A stretch of 64,000 nucleotides of DNA from an uncultured Aquimarina sp. (GTDB lineage Bacteria > Bacteroidota > Bacteroidia > Flavobacteriales > Flavobacteriaceae): positions 43,796 to 107,795 of the forward strand of contig CANMDW010000019.1 of NCBI GenBank assembly GCA_947496705.1, in the 5' to 3' direction. Under the pieces are notes generated by a model, which had not been told where the DNA came from, did not search any database, and saw only the letters and a list, made by a program, of their open reading frames with translations. The position numbers and the translations under genes are program-made. Shown piece after piece: positions 63,051 to 64,000 of the stretch; within the stretch, counting starts at the first letter, position 1; the number at the start of each line of letters is the position of its first letter.

Positions 63051-63860
63051 ATGAAATGGATCATTAAGACACAGTATATACATGATTTTTCTCCTTCTCG
63101 CGAATGGCAGGAAAATTTTGTCCTTAGCGAATTAGGGGTGCATCTATACAAACGAGATTTCGACATGACCTATGGCACAAACCTAATCACAAATGAAAAC
63201 GGTATTAATTTTGAATTAAAAATCACAAGCAAAGACTCGCATGAAGTCTTTGATTTCGAAATCTCTACCACAAACTGGAAACCATTTCTCAATAAAGAGT
63301 ATCCTCAGGTGGTGATCCTGATCGAAGATTATTTTAAAATGGCAAATCGATACTGGTATTATTTGGAAACTCTTACCGAAAAAGAGATCAATGCAATACA
63401 ACAATTAGGAAGAACTATTACTCCGTTCCAAATAAAACAGAGAATTAAGGAAACAAAAATCACCACAGATCTTATAAAACCAGCGATCGAAAGCATGGAA
63501 GAAGGAAAATATATTAGTGCTTGTCAAACAAACATTTTCTCCGGCACCCAAAAAGAACATGGAGACATCCTGGACTTTTGGATTTCTTGCCTGGTCTGGA
63601 TAGATGTAGGTGAAATGGTATTTAATGACCTCTATTACTATAAAAAGGCAATGTGTTTTGATGCTGAATGCGGGAGTTGTATCCCTATAAATATTGAAGA
63701 AATGCAAAAACCCATTGATGATATTAAAGGTGTTATTCCCGATTTTGAAATATCATCTGTAAAAAGCTGCTTGCTAATGAAAAAAGATTGGAATGATACT
63801 ATCCTGCTTTTTGATTGTGGTAATTATTATATCATTCATAATTGGTGGACTACAGATTAA
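63051..63860 (+). CDS. Protein of unknown function, cytoplasmic
   Basis: 269 residues without signal peptide or membrane helix. It shows several Trp and Cys residues near the C-terminus (FDAECGSCIPINIEE, DCGNYYIIHNWWTTD). The start MKWIIKTQYIHDFSPSREW and length make a real gene likely. I do not recognise a family. It follows the small lipoprotein by 36 bases. Confidence 0.65.
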   Translation: MKWIIKTQYIHDFSPSREWQENFVLSELGVHLYKRDFDMTYGTNLITNENGINFELKITSKDSHEVFDFEISTTNWKPFLNKEYPQVVILIEDYFKMANRYWYYLETLTEKEINAIQQLGRTITPFQIKQRIKETKITTDLIKPAIESMEEGKYISACQTNIFSGTQKEHGDILDFWISCLVWIDVGEMVFNDLYYYKKAMCFDAECGSCIPINIEEMQKPIDDIKGVIPDFEISSVKSCLLMKKDWNDTILLFDCGNYYIIHNWWTTD

Positions 63861-63920
63861 AGGAACATGTTCTAACTCTTAGTTCTCCATATAATTGCTG
63901 AAAAATAGTATACTCATATG

Positions 63921-64000
63921 CTTCAAAACAGCTGAGGGAAAAAAATCAGGACCTAAAAAACTCCAAAACAGCTGAGAGAAAAAAATCAGGACCTAAAAAA
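63921..64000. repeat. Two tandem copies of a 40-bp sequence at the window end
   Basis: 63921-63960 and 63961-64000 are identical except for two positions. The unit contains CAAAACAGCTGAG and AAAATCAGGACCTAAAAAA. The array may continue beyond the window. Confidence 0.85.

Overview
The window comes from an AT-rich marine-type member of the Flavobacteriia (Bacteroidota), in my judgement close to Aquimarina. The supporting signs are type IX secretion (T9SS) C-terminal tails on giant enzymes, SusC/SusD proteins, a hybrid two-component regulator, LytTR regulators and many small Flavobacteria-style lipoproteins. The genus is inference; the phylum-level placement is firm. I recognised no rRNA, tRNA, insertion sequence or CRISPR array.

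Layout. (1) 1-7.7 kb: the 3' part of an acyl-CoA dehydrogenase, a CBM9-like lipoprotein, then a divergent trehalose module (GH15 enzyme and fused OtsA-OtsB) followed by an MFS transporter without a normal start codon. (2) 7.7-11.1 kb: a secreted protein with a duplicated SnoaL-like domain, an M28 peptidase, and directly after its stop codon a 13-copy 21-bp repeat array. (3) 11.1-27.1 kb, all minus strand: the chitinolytic block. It holds a protein with three GH18 domains (1936 aa), a GH8-CBM6-GH16-GH19 protein (1855 aa), a GH18 chitinase (903 aa), an astacin protease lipoprotein and a small lipoprotein. (4) 27.4-33.6 kb, plus strand: a LytS-like histidine kinase, a hybrid two-component sensor (HTCS) and a LytTR response regulator. 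(5) 33.6-37.6 kb, minus strand: GH20 hexosaminidase and a NagB/PIG-L fusion. (6) 38-42.3 kb: a large VCBS/ASPIC lipoprotein followed by a second, degenerate 21-nt array. (7) 42.3-49.1 kb, minus strand: a surface GH18 lipoprotein, SusD and SusC; divergent from these are a second LytTR regulator and an SSS symporter (49.6-52.3 kb). (8) 52.5-60 kb: a tight plus-strand run of M1 peptidase, arginase-family, NagX-like, nitrilase, APH-like kinase, DJ-1-like, FMN-binding lipoprotein and GNAT genes. (9) 60-64 kb: small accessory genes, a HigA antitoxin remnant, and short tandem duplications.

How it works together (inference from families and context). The 11-52 kb region reads as a chitin utilization locus. 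Secreted chitinases and the GH8/GH16/GH19 enzyme cut chitin, perhaps chitosan and beta-glucan. The surface GH18 lipoprotein with SusCD captures and imports oligomers. GH20 releases GlcNAc, the SSS symporter may import sugar, and NagB/PIG-L feeds glucosamine-6-phosphate into glycolysis. One HTCS, one LytS-like kinase and two paralogous LytTR regulators probably control it. No nagA or GlcNAc kinase lies in the window.

Most unusual items: the GH8-GH16-GH19 protein, the triple-GH18 protein, five copies of a four-cysteine CBM73-like module, and two 21-nt arrays that sit directly 3' of genes and share a heptad register when read on the minus strand.
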